From assembly GCF_015706575.1 (NCBI RefSeq), contig NW_024037074.1, positions 32,477,334 to 32,541,333 on the forward strand: a DNA stretch of 64,000 nt, given 5' to 3'. The notes below the pieces were generated by a model. The model was not told where the DNA came from. It worked only from the letters and a program-made list of their open reading frames with translations, and made no database searches. The position numbers and the translations under genes were made by a program. The first letter of the stretch is position 1; each line of letters begins with the position of its first letter. Positions 33,401 to 43,107 of this stretch are shown piece after piece. The DNA comes from Patiria miniata. Taxonomy: Eukaryota > Echinodermata > Asteroidea > Valvatida > Asterinidae.

Positions 33401-35207
33401 GCTTGTGAAAACTGCCTCATGTGATTCAGCCCCTTAATCCTTTAGTCCTGTACTGCCCCAAACTGCCTTGTCTGTTACTCCTTGTATTTTCCCAAAGTGC
33501 CCTACCTGTTACTCCATGTAACAACCCAATCTACCCTGCCTATTAGCCCCCATACCCCCCCCCCCAAAAAAAAACCCTATTTTGCCTGTTACTCCCTGTA
33601 CAGGCATGAGAATCTTCCGGTTTTAAACATAATTCCATTTTTGTCCCCTCCAAATCTGTGGCCTTCGAGTTCAATGTAAATTTGAAATAAAATTTTGGAG
33701 GGTGAGTTGTAAGGGGGTAATGTTGGATTACCACTCTGGAGCTGAAAATCCACCTTTATTCCGAGTGAAATTGCTAAGTTGAGACGTCGTTTTATTTTTC
33801 TTTCAATAAATTCAGAGCTCCTACAATATAATGTGTTTAGTAATTTGCATAAATTACTCATTGAAACACATGTACACGGCTACTACCATCTATAACATAA
33901 CTCTATGATTACTACATGCACGAAAACCCTGAGGAACCGACGAAAAATTGGTGCTCGCTCGGTCAACGATCGTCGGACAATAGACCGTCGGCTGTAAATG
34001 CTCAAAAGTCCTGATGGGGAAGTTTGCTCAATGCACTCAGCATGATAGTTTACGCATAGGTACTGTGTAGCCTCACACAGTAACGCTAGGGCCGTCCTTC
34101 CCCATACATGCCATAGCATAATCAAATGACGTCATCACGTTTCATAGGTCAGTGTACAAAAGATACCATGTGCGATCGTTCTATATACGAATCTGCAGCG
34201 CGACGCAGTGTGCGTGTATATGTGGATGTGTGTGATATCCATCATGTATGTTGAGCGCAGAACTGCCGATCCGAAGGAGATAGACAAATCAATAAAAAAA
34301 TTAATGGAATTGGTCATGGTGCGACAAAAGTTTACAAGCAAAATCAGAAGATGAACACATGGTCGACGACTGCTTCCATAAGTTTTATACTCCACGGAGA
34401 AGCATGGTGTGAGTGGTGGTGTATTCCCATCAAGCACGGCAGTTGTGGAGCTAAAGCATTGGTGCAGCATGCAATTAAGTACGATAAGCAAGACGTCAAG
34501 GCATCATCAATTTCGAACTATCAATAGCATGTAGCTCTCTGGTTCTAGTTCAGATGAAATAATGCAAACTAAAAACCAGAGAGCTGATACAAGAAGACAG
34601 GTCAGGTTTGCCTCATTTTTGCAATCTTTTTGAGAAAAAAATTAAAATGTATGAAATTATTCAGATGGTTACTTTGATTTCATAATCTTGAAATGCATGT
34701 AGCTGCTTTTACTGTTGTATTCATTGAAATTACATGTATGAAATTGATCTCCGAAATTAGCCTTCCACAGGTTTCAAATATACCAAAACCCAGAAGCTTC
34801 ATGGGCCTTCACCCTCTGGACCCACACCAGGGCGCTGCCCCTGGACCCCACAAGGGGGCCTAAGGCGACCCCCTTGGCCCCCGGCCGTTGGACTGGTTAC
34901 ACAATTTTTTTCCCGTTTTTTTTAATTTTTTATCAACACCCATTCTCATGCCTGACTCCCTGTACCACCCAGACTGCCTGATCACTTTGTGGTAATATGG
35001 AGACATTACACAATAAATAAAATGTAATACAATGTAATACATGTGCTAATGGGTTTAGTCCTCTTTTTTTTTGTATCTCTCCTGCAGGGTTTAAAACAAG
35101 CGAGGTCCACCAGCCAGTCTGCATCACCAAAGAACCAAGACAGCCACATGAGACCAGCAACAGGGGGCCAGTCACGACCAAGAAACAGTGGGGCACAGTC
35201 CAGATAG
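27408..35207 (+). CDS. SMN1: Survival motor neuron protein (SMN), complete, 8 exons
   Basis: Core of the SMN complex, which loads Sm proteins on snRNAs in the cytoplasm and accumulates in Gems/Cajal bodies. Exons: 27408-27449, 27844-27924, 28384-28515, 29397-29603, 30570-30743, 31344-31412, 32803-32955, 35088-35207. All junctions are phase 0, giving 325 residues (human 294). Residues 15-41 are the Gemin2-binding segment ([17 protein letters not shown]); 42-85 a basic K/R-rich segment; about 86-140 the Tudor domain ([20 protein letters not shown]); 155-212 a His-rich linker; 213-262 proline-rich ([11 protein letters not shown]); 265-290 the YG box ([15 protein letters not shown]) for self-association. 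The glutamate after GYGN (human E134, an SMA mutation site) is kept. The ATG is followed by an acidic start and sits downstream of a promoter-like region. The last exon opens GGTTTAAAACAA, aligned with human exon 7. Confidence 0.98.
27520..27615 (+). other. Long G-run cluster in SMN intron 1 (G-quadruplex candidate)
   Basis: Runs of 19, 7, 5 and 11 Gs separated by short loops lie 85-165 nt downstream of SMN exon 1 on the sense strand. Preceded by an A/T-rich stretch. Exact homopolymer lengths may carry assembly error. Confidence 0.75.
28123..28325. mobile_element. MITE, GTTGCAAC-end family, copy 3, in SMN intron 2
   Basis: Ends aaaatgttgcaacctgccg and catcaggttgcaacattttt. The interior tgaatctgggactgagaaac is shared with 26291-26502 and 26752-26958. 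It ends about 58 bp before the acceptor of SMN exon 3. Confidence 0.88.
28516..29396. other. SMN intron 3
   Basis: AT-rich, no repeat or gene recognised. Confidence 0.5.
29635..30482 (+). repeat. Minisatellite of 3'-splice-site-like units filling SMN intron 4
   Basis: Roughly 25-30 units of about 31 bp with consensus tttttcctgatttcaggatt + ttgtgtctgga. Each unit has a pyrimidine run, a branch-point-like CTGAT and TTTCAG|G, i.e. a compact copy of an acceptor site, on the transcribed strand of SMN. The genuine acceptor (aatctccag at 30569) lies 90 bp beyond the array. Confidence 0.92.
30869..31246. mobile_element. hAT-like MITE with CATAAT target duplication, SMN intron 5
   Basis: Starts CAGGGTTCGAA and ends TCGAACCCAG with CATAAT directly outside both ends. 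Inner blocks ggtagcccactagcc and gcccggctaactagtg are inverted partners. A start of CAGGG type suits hAT elements, though the visible duplication is 6 rather than 8 bp. Confidence 0.75.
31503..31640. mobile_element. Short MITE, TTA target duplication (Harbinger-like), SMN intron 6
   Basis: Ends AGCCTGGTTCATACTTCACG and CGTGAAGTATGAACCGGGCT are inverted repeats of about 27 bp, flanked by TTA on both sides. The whole element is 138 bp. A 3-bp TTA duplication is typical of PIF/Harbinger. Confidence 0.85.
32084..32245. mobile_element. MITE with TAGACCATTATCATG ends, copy 1
   Basis: tagaccattatcatgttgca at the left is inverted as gcatgataaatgtcta at the right. The interior ccaaagcgaggctggaagg and aatagtctggttc is shared with 47812-47994. 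Confidence 0.8.
32455..32692 (-). repeat. tRNA-derived SINE, second family, inverted copy
   Basis: Reverse complement of the family at 18005-18265: gggactgaaaacccaatcca and a B-box complement ggaatcgagc at about 32618, then ggtggaaggcgaggaaag and gttacgccaacctgac. It ends 110 bp before SMN exon 7. Confidence 0.82.
32995..33275 (-). repeat. CTGGTCCC-family element in SMN intron 7
   Basis: The minus strand carries attgattcagaatggc- and ggggtaatcctatacaatag-type blocks as at 3840-3975 and 61290-61480. Boundaries are approximate. Confidence 0.75.
33430..33612. repeat. Short tandem repeats of the CTGTTACTCC type, with C/A run
   Basis: Four or five loose units (tgccccaaactgcct, gtctgttactcc, ctacctgttactcc, gcctgttactccctgta), with C(11)A(9) at 33551-33572. 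The same unit forms an array at 59435-59577 in CTC1 intron 2 and appears once near 34940-34980. Confidence 0.75.
33615..35087. other. Remainder of SMN intron 7
   Basis: Mostly unremarkable. It holds a small inverted pair (tagctctctggttct 34531 / aaccagagagct 34573) and a G/C-rich repeat end (cccacaccagggcgctgcccc, 34818-34880). The acceptor tctcctgcag precedes exon 35088. Confidence 0.45.
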
Positions 35208-37576
35208 CAGCAGATCAACTATAGTTTACCTGCCCTACCTTCAACTTTTTTTCAATTTGTGGACCGTCGCCTCCCCCCCCCCCCCCCCCCCACAACCAGT
35301 GTCGCAGTGCTCAAATTTGTATCCTTGTGGAGACACGCACACAATAGGAAACAAAACATTGTAAAGGTCTCCACAGGGAAATTTCTATAGATGAATAGGT
35401 CTCCACAAGGTTTTCACGAAATAGATATATGGATTTTACTCAAAAACTAGGAATTTCCAAGGTGGGTTAATCCGTCGCAAATGGAAGAGTTTTAAAAAGG
35501 GATATTAAGTCCGGTTAAAATAAGAGCATTCTGGTTAAAATAAGAGCATTTTAAAACTTCACTTTCAAAATGGAAAACTTTACTACACGAGAACAAAGAA
35601 ATGTCTCCACAAGGATACAAATTTGAGAGTGTGTGTTGTCACTTGTGGCCAATAGTAAAAAGTTAGAAACTGGACAAATTGGCTCAATTTTTTTTCTTGT
35701 CCAAACTTGACCCCTGACTCCATCCTACTTGTTTAAGGTCATAAGGGTGCAGATCAGTAAATGGGCCCAGAATTGCCTACGTGGGCCAAATCACGGTGTG
35801 CCCTCAAATTCTCAGGTATAGGAGCATTTTGAGGGCCGTGAATTTGTGGATTTGTAAAAAACAAAAAGGGTGGAAGCCGTGCAGAGGACTGCGAGCTTGT
35901 ATTTCTGTGAAATGTGGATGAAATTAGGCCCTTAAATGGCTCTATTTTGTAATGGAGTGTAGGCGTCCATTTTGAAAATGGCGATGGGCTTCAGAACTGC
36001 TTTTAGGGGTGATCATCTTTGATGGAATTTTCTCCCAAAAGTCATCGGTTAAACCCCCCCCCCCCAAAAAAAAATTAACAAAAATTGGAAGATGATGAAA
36101 TAAGCTTTAATTTGATGGGTGTCTCAAACACTTTGGAGAGTTGGGAGTATTTTATATAATTTTTGGATGTACGTGTAATTACCATTGGGGTCTATGGGAG
36201 TCGATTTACAGGTCTGCACTCTTAATGGTCTTAGACTTGCATACAGACTCATCAACTCCAGGCCCAAGTTCAAAACATTTGTGTATCTTCCCTTTTCCAG
36301 GGGAGGGCTTTTGCCCTTCCAAGCGTGCCCCAAATCCCCTCCCAATAGTGCCCCCATCAGTCAACCCCCAACTACTGCTCCCCAATGATTTTGTGCTGTG
36401 AATTTCAGATATGGACTCAACTAGATGACTGACCCCCCCCCCCCCAAAAAAAAATTAAACAAAATAAAAACTGCAGTCTGTGATAACAAAGTTCACACAA
36501 CTCGGGATAATTTTGAAAACTCATGTTTCAAAGCGCTCCAAACCTTTTTTTTAGGAACACAGCTTTTTGCAATTTGAATTGCTCAGTTGTCGACACCATT
36601 TTTCACATTCCAAGTTTTTAGACGAGTTTTTTACCGAACGCACTCACAGTAGCAACATTAATTCTATACTGTTTGTTCTTCTGTTTAACCTTCTCTACCA
36701 AAATCTGGAGTCTAAATTCTTGCTACATACCCCAATTGTTATTCACCAACTGAAAATAAACACAAAACAGTTATGTTTATCTGTAAAGTTCAAAAATGCT
36801 GTTGCTTTTATTTCTGCATCAATTCTTTTGTAATAAACTTGCCTGCAAGAGAACAATTTGAGATGTATGTGAATATGTGGTTATTTGTACTGACAAGTCA
36901 AAAGGAGCTTTCTGTGGATATTATTCAGGCGATTTATGACCTTACAATACACATAAATTTATCAACACTTTGACAATCAAGAAAACGAAAACTTTGACAA
37001 TCAGCGTGTACTTGTCTTCAATTTTATGAGTGAATGTCGTAGCTTTTGTTTTCATGTGCATCCAATATTTCCACGGTCAAAATATTTTGTGCCAAATGTA
37101 AGAGTGAGTGATCCTTTTCAAAAGGCTAGCATGCAAATTAATAACATTATGTTTGTAAATAACATACAGTCTTACAAAATAAGCTGAAAAAAATTCACAC
37201 ATTACAATGGGTGATAAACACACTCCTACATGTAATTTCTAACTTTTTATTTGTGATACACAATCAGGAAAAAAAAAGGAATGCAATGCAGAAAAAAAAT
37301 CTGTTACTTTGCAAAAACAAGATTTTAAATGACACGACAAAAATTTACAATAATTATGAAACTTGGAGTATTACTTCTTCCAGCTCAATGAATCTGTTTT
37401 TTAATAATAAGAAAAGGGTAGTGGGGAAAAAAATATTTCATCTGTTCATCTTTCTGTCGCCTTATCTACAAGTGCCTTGGCCAGTATTTATAAGTAAGCC
37501 TCCGAGAGGAATGGGATGCCATGATGTTTAATTTCCATTTCTCCTTGGCCTGAGACGTCCTCCGGAAGGGCCGGGG
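35208..37576. other. Spacer between convergent SMN and SERF
   Basis: Contains the MITE at 35310-35627, a C run at 35272-35291, and two C-run/A-run junctions (36054-36074, 36434-36455). AATAAA occurs at 36833-36838 as a possible SMN poly(A) signal and TTTATT near 37243 as a possible SERF signal on the other strand. Neither is proven. No gene recognised. Confidence 0.5.
35310..35627. mobile_element. MITE with 26-bp perfect inverted ends, just 3' of the SMN stop
   Basis: CTCAAATTTGTATCCTTGTG at 35310 is inverted as CACAAGGATACAAATTTGAG ending 35627; the match extends through GAGACA/TGTCTC. AGTG flanks both sides. It starts 100 bp past the SMN stop, so it is probably inside the SMN 3' UTR. Confidence 0.88.
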
Positions 37577-40500
37577 TTACTTCGAGCTGCCCCCCGCTGC
37601 CTCTGCCAGTTTCTTTTCCTCTGCCTTCTGCTGCTTCAAACGCATCGCCTCGGCATCCCTGGTTAAAAAGAGAGATAGAAGTTTCTTTACTCTAACTAAA
37701 CTCCCTCTTGGTGTGTCATGGCCTAGAGGTTAAGAGCACCGTATCGGACTCATGCTCTGGTGTTTCAGAGGCAGCAGAATGTGGGTTCAAGCCCAGGTCT
37801 GGACACTTGTGCCCTTAAGCAAGGCACTTAACCATTATTGCTTCGTCCTTCGGATGGGACGTAAAGCCGTAGGTCCCGTGTGTTGTGTAGTGCAATGCAC
37901 GTAAAAGAACCCAGTAACAGCACTAAGAGAAGGGGTTTGCCCCGGTGTTTCTGGCCTCCTGTTAAAAAACTCCCCTGCCGAGTATTTAGGAGAAGAACCA
38001 ACCAAGTACCCTCAGCTCTATTTGCTCACCCCACCACCCTAAACAAGAGTTGATGACCTCTAATTTCTTTTGAGCTCTCATCGGATACTTTTTTGTAAAT
38101 AAAGCAAAGTGACTTGGGGTCAGCACCTACTTGTGTGCATGACCCATTTACATTGAAATGCACATGCTTTCATTTGATCTCCCTATGCAGTGCACAGTTT
38201 GAGACAGAGGAGTACACACAGTGTCTCATACCCCATACATGTATGTACATGTAACCTGTACATACTCTAAGACTGTTGTTACCTAACATATCCCCCAGCC
38301 CCTCCCCATCATAAGCCTCCTCTCCTTCCTTCCCCTCCCTGTCTCGTCCCCATATATCGAAAAAATTGCTGAGATTCTGGGAACATAAAACAGTTGGGGG
38401 GGGGGGGGTTCCCCCATCGCACACCTTGCTCCAAATGGATCTCCCTGCAATGCTTTGCGACACCTGTATTTCCTTCACATGATTTTGTGAAAGGGATTGT
38501 AAATAGCGGTTACTAGCAACCTTGTACAGAGCAGTGGGGATATACATGTACCCTGCAGGATTTGTGACACAGGGGTACCCCCACCCATGTCCCTCTACCC
38601 TATACACACTATACTATACTATCCGCTTCGTTCACAAGTACCCCCTCACCGGCATAGAAAGAACAGTTGGGGGGTGACCGACCGACGCCATCTTGCCTGA
38701 CTACAATTTTGACGCGACTCACGGCCGTACCACTGCGTGTACATACATGTAGTACAAATCTCCTGGTGTACGTGCATCACACACAAGGAACGGTGCGTGT
38801 CAACCAGCTAAATGTCCCACCCATGGGACGTCTTAGCTAGGTAAAAGGGCGCCTTCTTTCGTTGGCGCATGGAGCCCATTGTCACCTTACGCATGCCCCC
38901 CTAGATATCTCAGAATTATTACCGAGATTCTGAGAACACAATAACCAACACAAAAGAGGGGGGGGGGGGATGGTCCCTCTGCCACAAATCTTGCTACATA
39001 CTCCAACTGTGTGCTGGTTTAGTTGAAATTAAAAAAAAAATAAAAAAAACCTCGGTTCTAGTAGCTACAACAATACAAGCCCTGTTGTCTAGTAGAGTTT
39101 CACATGACAGTCCAACCCTGGCAACTTTTACAGTGTACTGTATTTCACACCCTGGCAGTTATTAAATGCTTAACTGTTTACCTGTGGCGTCGGTTCTCCA
39201 GATTTGAACCCGAATTTGCTCCCGACTCTTTGGCCGCTTTCTTCTTCTGCTGTTCTTGTAACTTCTTCTGGTTTTTGGCCCTCGCAAGTTCTCGCTGGTT
39301 ACCGCCTGTTAAGTCGAAATTTGGAAATCAAGTTATCTTGTCATTACAAAGGCAACATCACTGTGTACTGATCATCAGCACTTTGTCATGGGATGGGAAT
39401 TAGGTGTGGCAAAAAGCGTCAATAGTTTACTTTGATATATGCCTTATGTGAATATCTCAAACTGTTATCTGTTTGACATGCATGTCATAAATTTGATTTA
39501 TTTTTCGCTACCTGTTTTTCCTTTTTAACACGTGCATCAATTTAAGGCAGTGTATATTCGGCCGGCGCTGGTTTTCTTTTGGGAAACATATTTACGGAGG
39601 CTTTCTCTGATTGGTTCATTGACAATTACGTCACATTGGATCATGGAGGTAGGAAACGGCCACGCTGTTAGTTTGCCAGAGGTTGTCTTTGATTCCTCCG
39701 ACAAACTAGCGTTTGCAAAACGAAAGCCTGCGCAGATAATTGGATGTTATTATATATGAGCCAATCAGGGAAGGCCTCTGTGAAGATGCTTACTCAAAGA
39801 AAACCGGCAACCGGCCAAATATCCACTCCCTAAATTTTATGTCTTTATCTTTATTTTTTGGCAGTGTATATTTTGCCGGAGACGGCAAACCTTTAGTAAA
39901 CGTTAGTTTGCCGGATATGCACTGAACATGCGCAGTTACTGTTTTTTTTTACTCTAACATTTTCCGGTGACAAGTTTTTGTCTGGCTCCATGCCGAAATT
40001 ATCATTGTTACCTCGTATTCACAAGATGGGATTCAGACCATTTTATAATTTCGGACTTTATTTCCCTTTTAAAAAAAATCCTCCAGAGCCACAAATCTGA
40101 AAAAGAAAATGTCATACTCTGCAAAAAATGTTTGAGACATGTTAAAATAATAAAAGAAGAATATTCTTATTTATTTGGGGATGAGAAAAAAAAACTTAAA
40201 AATCTGGTGCGGTCGGAATCGAACGCGAGTCATCCCGCTTACTAGAGCCTTTGCTTAACCATTACACCGAACGTGCTACACAACTTTTTGTGGGAATTTA
40301 ATACATCTTATAATTCAGCCCTATTTTAAAGAGTACAGCGCCCTCTGTTGATATGGATTGCCGCTGGCAAACCTTTAGTAATCGTTAGTTTGCCGTCATT
40401 ACCTCCGGCAAAATATCCACTATCTTATTTTTTCGTCAATGACAATGACTCAAATGTGGTTCCTAAAAAACATACAATCATTCATGACCAGATGACAATC

Positions 40501-40880
40501 ACTGAAAACAACCGACAACTTCATTTCAAGTTCTTACAAATGTCTTTAGCAAAGAAGCCAATGACTTCGCTACTGAGTGAGAGGTCAATGAAAATCAGCG
40601 ATCAGAGGACGCAGGATACTAAATTCTTCCCGAATTTATTGTTAGGCCTACTTGGGAAACTAGTATTGTGTTTATCACAATATCAGTGTCACATTGCAGC
40701 TGTTGAGTGTTGTGTCATCTTCATGAGCATGACGTCGTTGAATTTGTCACGTATCTGTTTTCCTTCCTCCGATTACTATTTCTTGAATCATTTCCCCCAA
40801 AATTCAACCATGTTTTGAGTTAACTTTCTGAGATGTGAGTAAATAAATCTAGGACAAGAGCGGCATTACTTACGGGTCAT
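37577..40880 (-). CDS. SERF: SERF (small EDRK-rich factor, 4F5 family), complete, 3 exons
   Basis: Short, highly charged protein; the family (SERF1/SERF2/MOAG-4) modulates aggregation of amyloid-forming proteins and binds nucleic acid. Minus-strand exons: 40880-40874 (ATG ACC C, donor GTAAGT), 39305-39182, 37658-37577 (TAA 37579-37577). Phase closes at 70 residues. The N-terminus MTRGNQRELARAKNQKK is the family signature (4F5 domain); the C-terminus RDAEAMRLKQQKAEEKK matches the conserved RD(A/S)E..QKQ tail. Seven-nucleotide coding in exon 1 with the first intron splitting the Arg codon is easily missed. It is convergent with SMN, which is also adjacent to SERF1 in human; SERF1 and SERF2 cannot be told apart here. 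A SINE fills much of the second intron. Confidence 0.92.
37705..38065 (+). repeat. tRNA-derived SINE in SERF intron 2
   Basis: catggcctagaggttaagag (A box), B box GGTTCAAGCC at 37784-37793, body cccttaagcaaggcacttaa and cggatgggacgtaaagccgt. Opposite in strand to SERF. Confidence 0.85.
38270..39010. repeat. Paired diverged repeats with G runs, SERF intron 2
   Basis: tgctgagattctgggaacat..cagtt + G run..caccttgctccaaatgg (38365-38445) is echoed by ccgagattctgagaacaca..G run..aatcttgctacatac (38920-39000) in the same orientation, 550 bp apart. Family unknown. Confidence 0.6.
39545..39833. mobile_element. MITE with GGCAGTGTATATT..ATATCCACT ends, copy 1
   Basis: Left ggcagtgtatattcggccgg + cgctggttttctttt and right aaagaaaaccggc + aaccggccaaatatccactc are inverted. 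It lies in SERF intron 1, immediately followed by a related element. Confidence 0.85.
39860..40426. mobile_element. Related MITE, copy 2, carrying a tRNA-like segment and a CTCF-like motif
   Basis: Left ggcagtgtatattttgccgg + agacggcaaacctttagtaa and right cgttagtttgccg + ctccggcaaaatatccac are inverted ends. Inside, the minus strand of 40203-40282 is tRNA-like (GGTGTAATGGTTAAGC.. CGTTCGATTCC) but its T stem does not pair well. cagcgccctctgttgat (40338) is CTCF-like on the minus strand. Confidence 0.75.
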
Positions 40881-41126
40881 TTTGATGTATTTTGAGGGGG
40901 AAATCCTCGCCACTCGTTGTTTAGCTGACGTTTCAGAATCAGCTCAGTGCACTTCCTCGAGCTCACTGGTAACTGATACCTCTACGTAAATAAAGTATGC
41001 AAAGAACACAGGGAGCCCGACTAAATGACTCCGCGATAGCGACCTCGTTCTCAGAGTCTTTATTTACAACCTCGTTATTAGACCCCGGCCGCCAATAAAA
41101 ACAAAAAAGTGCCAGAGATGAAAAAC

Positions 41127-41888
41127 TACGAAAGCCCATTAGCGCCACTGCAAGTATATATGTTACAGATTATGTAATTCGTTATTACGGATTATTAATT
41201 CGTTATAATGGATTATTTAATTCGTTATTACGGATTATTAATTCGTTATTACGGATTATTAATTCGTTATTACGGATTACTAATTCGTTAATACGGATTA
41301 TTAATTCGTTATAACGGATTATTTAATTCGTTATTACGGATTATTAATTCGTTATTACGAATTAGGTCTGATGTTCTCACACGTGGAGAGCACGTGACCA
41401 GGGGCCTGTGTATATAGCGCCGCTAGGCGGCGCTATCTTTGCATACAACGTTTGCACTCCTGTGCCATACTTGCCGAGTAATGACTCAGAACGTATGAGT
41501 AATCCGTAATAACGAATTAAATAATCCGTAATAACGAATTAATAATCCGTAATAACGAGTTAATAATCCGTAATAACGAATTAAATAATCCGGTATAACG
41601 AATTAGTAATCCGTAATAACGAATTAAATAATCCGTAATAACGAATTAATAATCCGTAATAACGAATTAATAATCCGTAATAACGAATTAATAATCCGTA
41701 ATAACGAATTAAATAATCCGTTATAACGAATTAGTAATCCGTAATAACGAATTAAATAATCCGTAATAACGAATTAATAATCCGTAATAAACGAATTAGT
41801 AATCCGTAATAACGAATTAATAATCCGTAATAACGAATTAAATAATCCGCAACATATATACTTGCAGTGGCGCTAATGGGCTTTCGTA
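41127..41888. mobile_element. 762-bp foldback element whose arms are 21-22 bp tandem arrays
   Basis: The outermost 38 bp are perfect inverted ends (TACGAAAGCCCATTAGCGCC.. at 41127, ..GGCGCTAATGGGCTTTCGTA ending 41888). The left arm, 41165-41367, is tandem aattcgttattacggattatt. The right arm, 41497-41850, is its reverse complement aataatccgtaataacgaatt. The unique loop 41368-41496 holds a G/C palindrome (gcgccgctaggcggcgc at 41427). Flanks aaaaac / aaaaaac may be a target duplication. Confidence 0.9.
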
Positions 41889-42149
41889 AAAAAACGTTTT
41901 TGCACATAGAATTTCAATTTCGTTCACGTGAATTCGACCTAAATGCGTTACAGGTATCTCAGAGGCCGAGGGTGTTCTTTGTTATCTTCATCAAGTAACA
42001 ATGGCAATGAATGCACCAAGGTTTACTCGTGCTCTTGTAGACATTCATTGGATCTTGGATCTTCTTCCTCCTCCTAAATACTTACTAGAGGAATGGTCGA
42101 CTACATTTTTTCAAGTCAGACTTGAAGTTTTAGTTTTCCCCAGTGTGGA

Positions 42150-42560
42150 GACAATGCATTGGCGTAGCCAGCGGGGAGGGGGAGGGAGCCGGGGCTAAGG
42201 GGCCCCCTCCCCCCACTAATATTTTGTAAAGACTGCCCTTTTCCAGTCGAAAATGCCATTTTTTTCACCAGCGCTTCCACCCTAAATATTTGTGAAAGAT
42301 TTAGCCTAAGAAGTGTCTTTTTCCCTGATCAAGTGCCCTTTTCAAAGCGGCCTTTTGTGCCATCGGCCGTTAATTACGGGTGCCTTTTTTTTTAATTTCG
42401 CGCATTTATTGCCCTGAAAAGCATATAATTTTCCGTTAGTGTGCCTAATCGTCAGTTTTGAACAGCGCCCCCATCGACGGATGGTACCAGCTCCCCCCCC
42501 CCCCGGGTGCAAACCTGTATTAAAATTCCCATATACACTAGTGCTAAATGCCCATACTTC
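42150..42560. repeat. Degenerate G/C-run repeat (ggcgtagccagcgggg type)
   Basis: Starts cattggcgtagccagcgggg, then cccctccccccactaat and agactgcccttttccagtcg. The last block resembles the minus strand of 60765-60850. Boundaries unclear. Confidence 0.5.
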
Positions 42561-43107
42561 AAAATTCTTTTTAAAATACTCGGAATTCTCACAGGTATTT
42601 AAGCTGCACAGAAAATTGATGATCAACATGTCATCTTTCATTTTCTTTTCATTGTTTGGCGGGTTGACCATTAACTTTTCGAGAAATTCTCACCCAAAGA
42701 AGATTAAGACGACCCCTATTTTTCCAAAAGCGGAAAAGTAGCCATCTTGAAAAAAACGATCCCTCCACAACATGGCAAAATAGTGCCACTTTCGAGCCCA
42801 ATTGCATCCAAAATGCTCAGAATTGGAAGCCCCAAGTCCGGGTTAGAGGTTCATTGCCATATCTCTTCAATTTCCCAATTCTATTACATAACACTTCGTG
42901 CAAGTCTAGTCTTCAGAGGGTATGTATTCCTTTCAGGTGTCAGGCATGCGGATCACACAAAACATTCAAAAAATCTATGATTATTCAAATGAGCACTGAA
43001 AATTGCCTGGGTTAATTTTACCAAAGAAAGGGTGAAAACCGGAACTACCCAAACCTGGGTTGTTCTATAACCAATTATTGTTTGGGTTAGAATTTCTGCT
43101 ATTTCTG

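Noticed and set aside
40203..40282. tRNA gene on the minus strand
   Set aside because: T stem does not pair and it lies inside a MITE.
40348..40818. 156-codon plus-strand frame
   Set aside because: It starts inside a MITE and shows no family similarity.
41160..41860. CRISPR-like array
   Set aside because: Units are contiguous without spacers and in inverted blocks in a eukaryotic genome; it is a foldback transposon.
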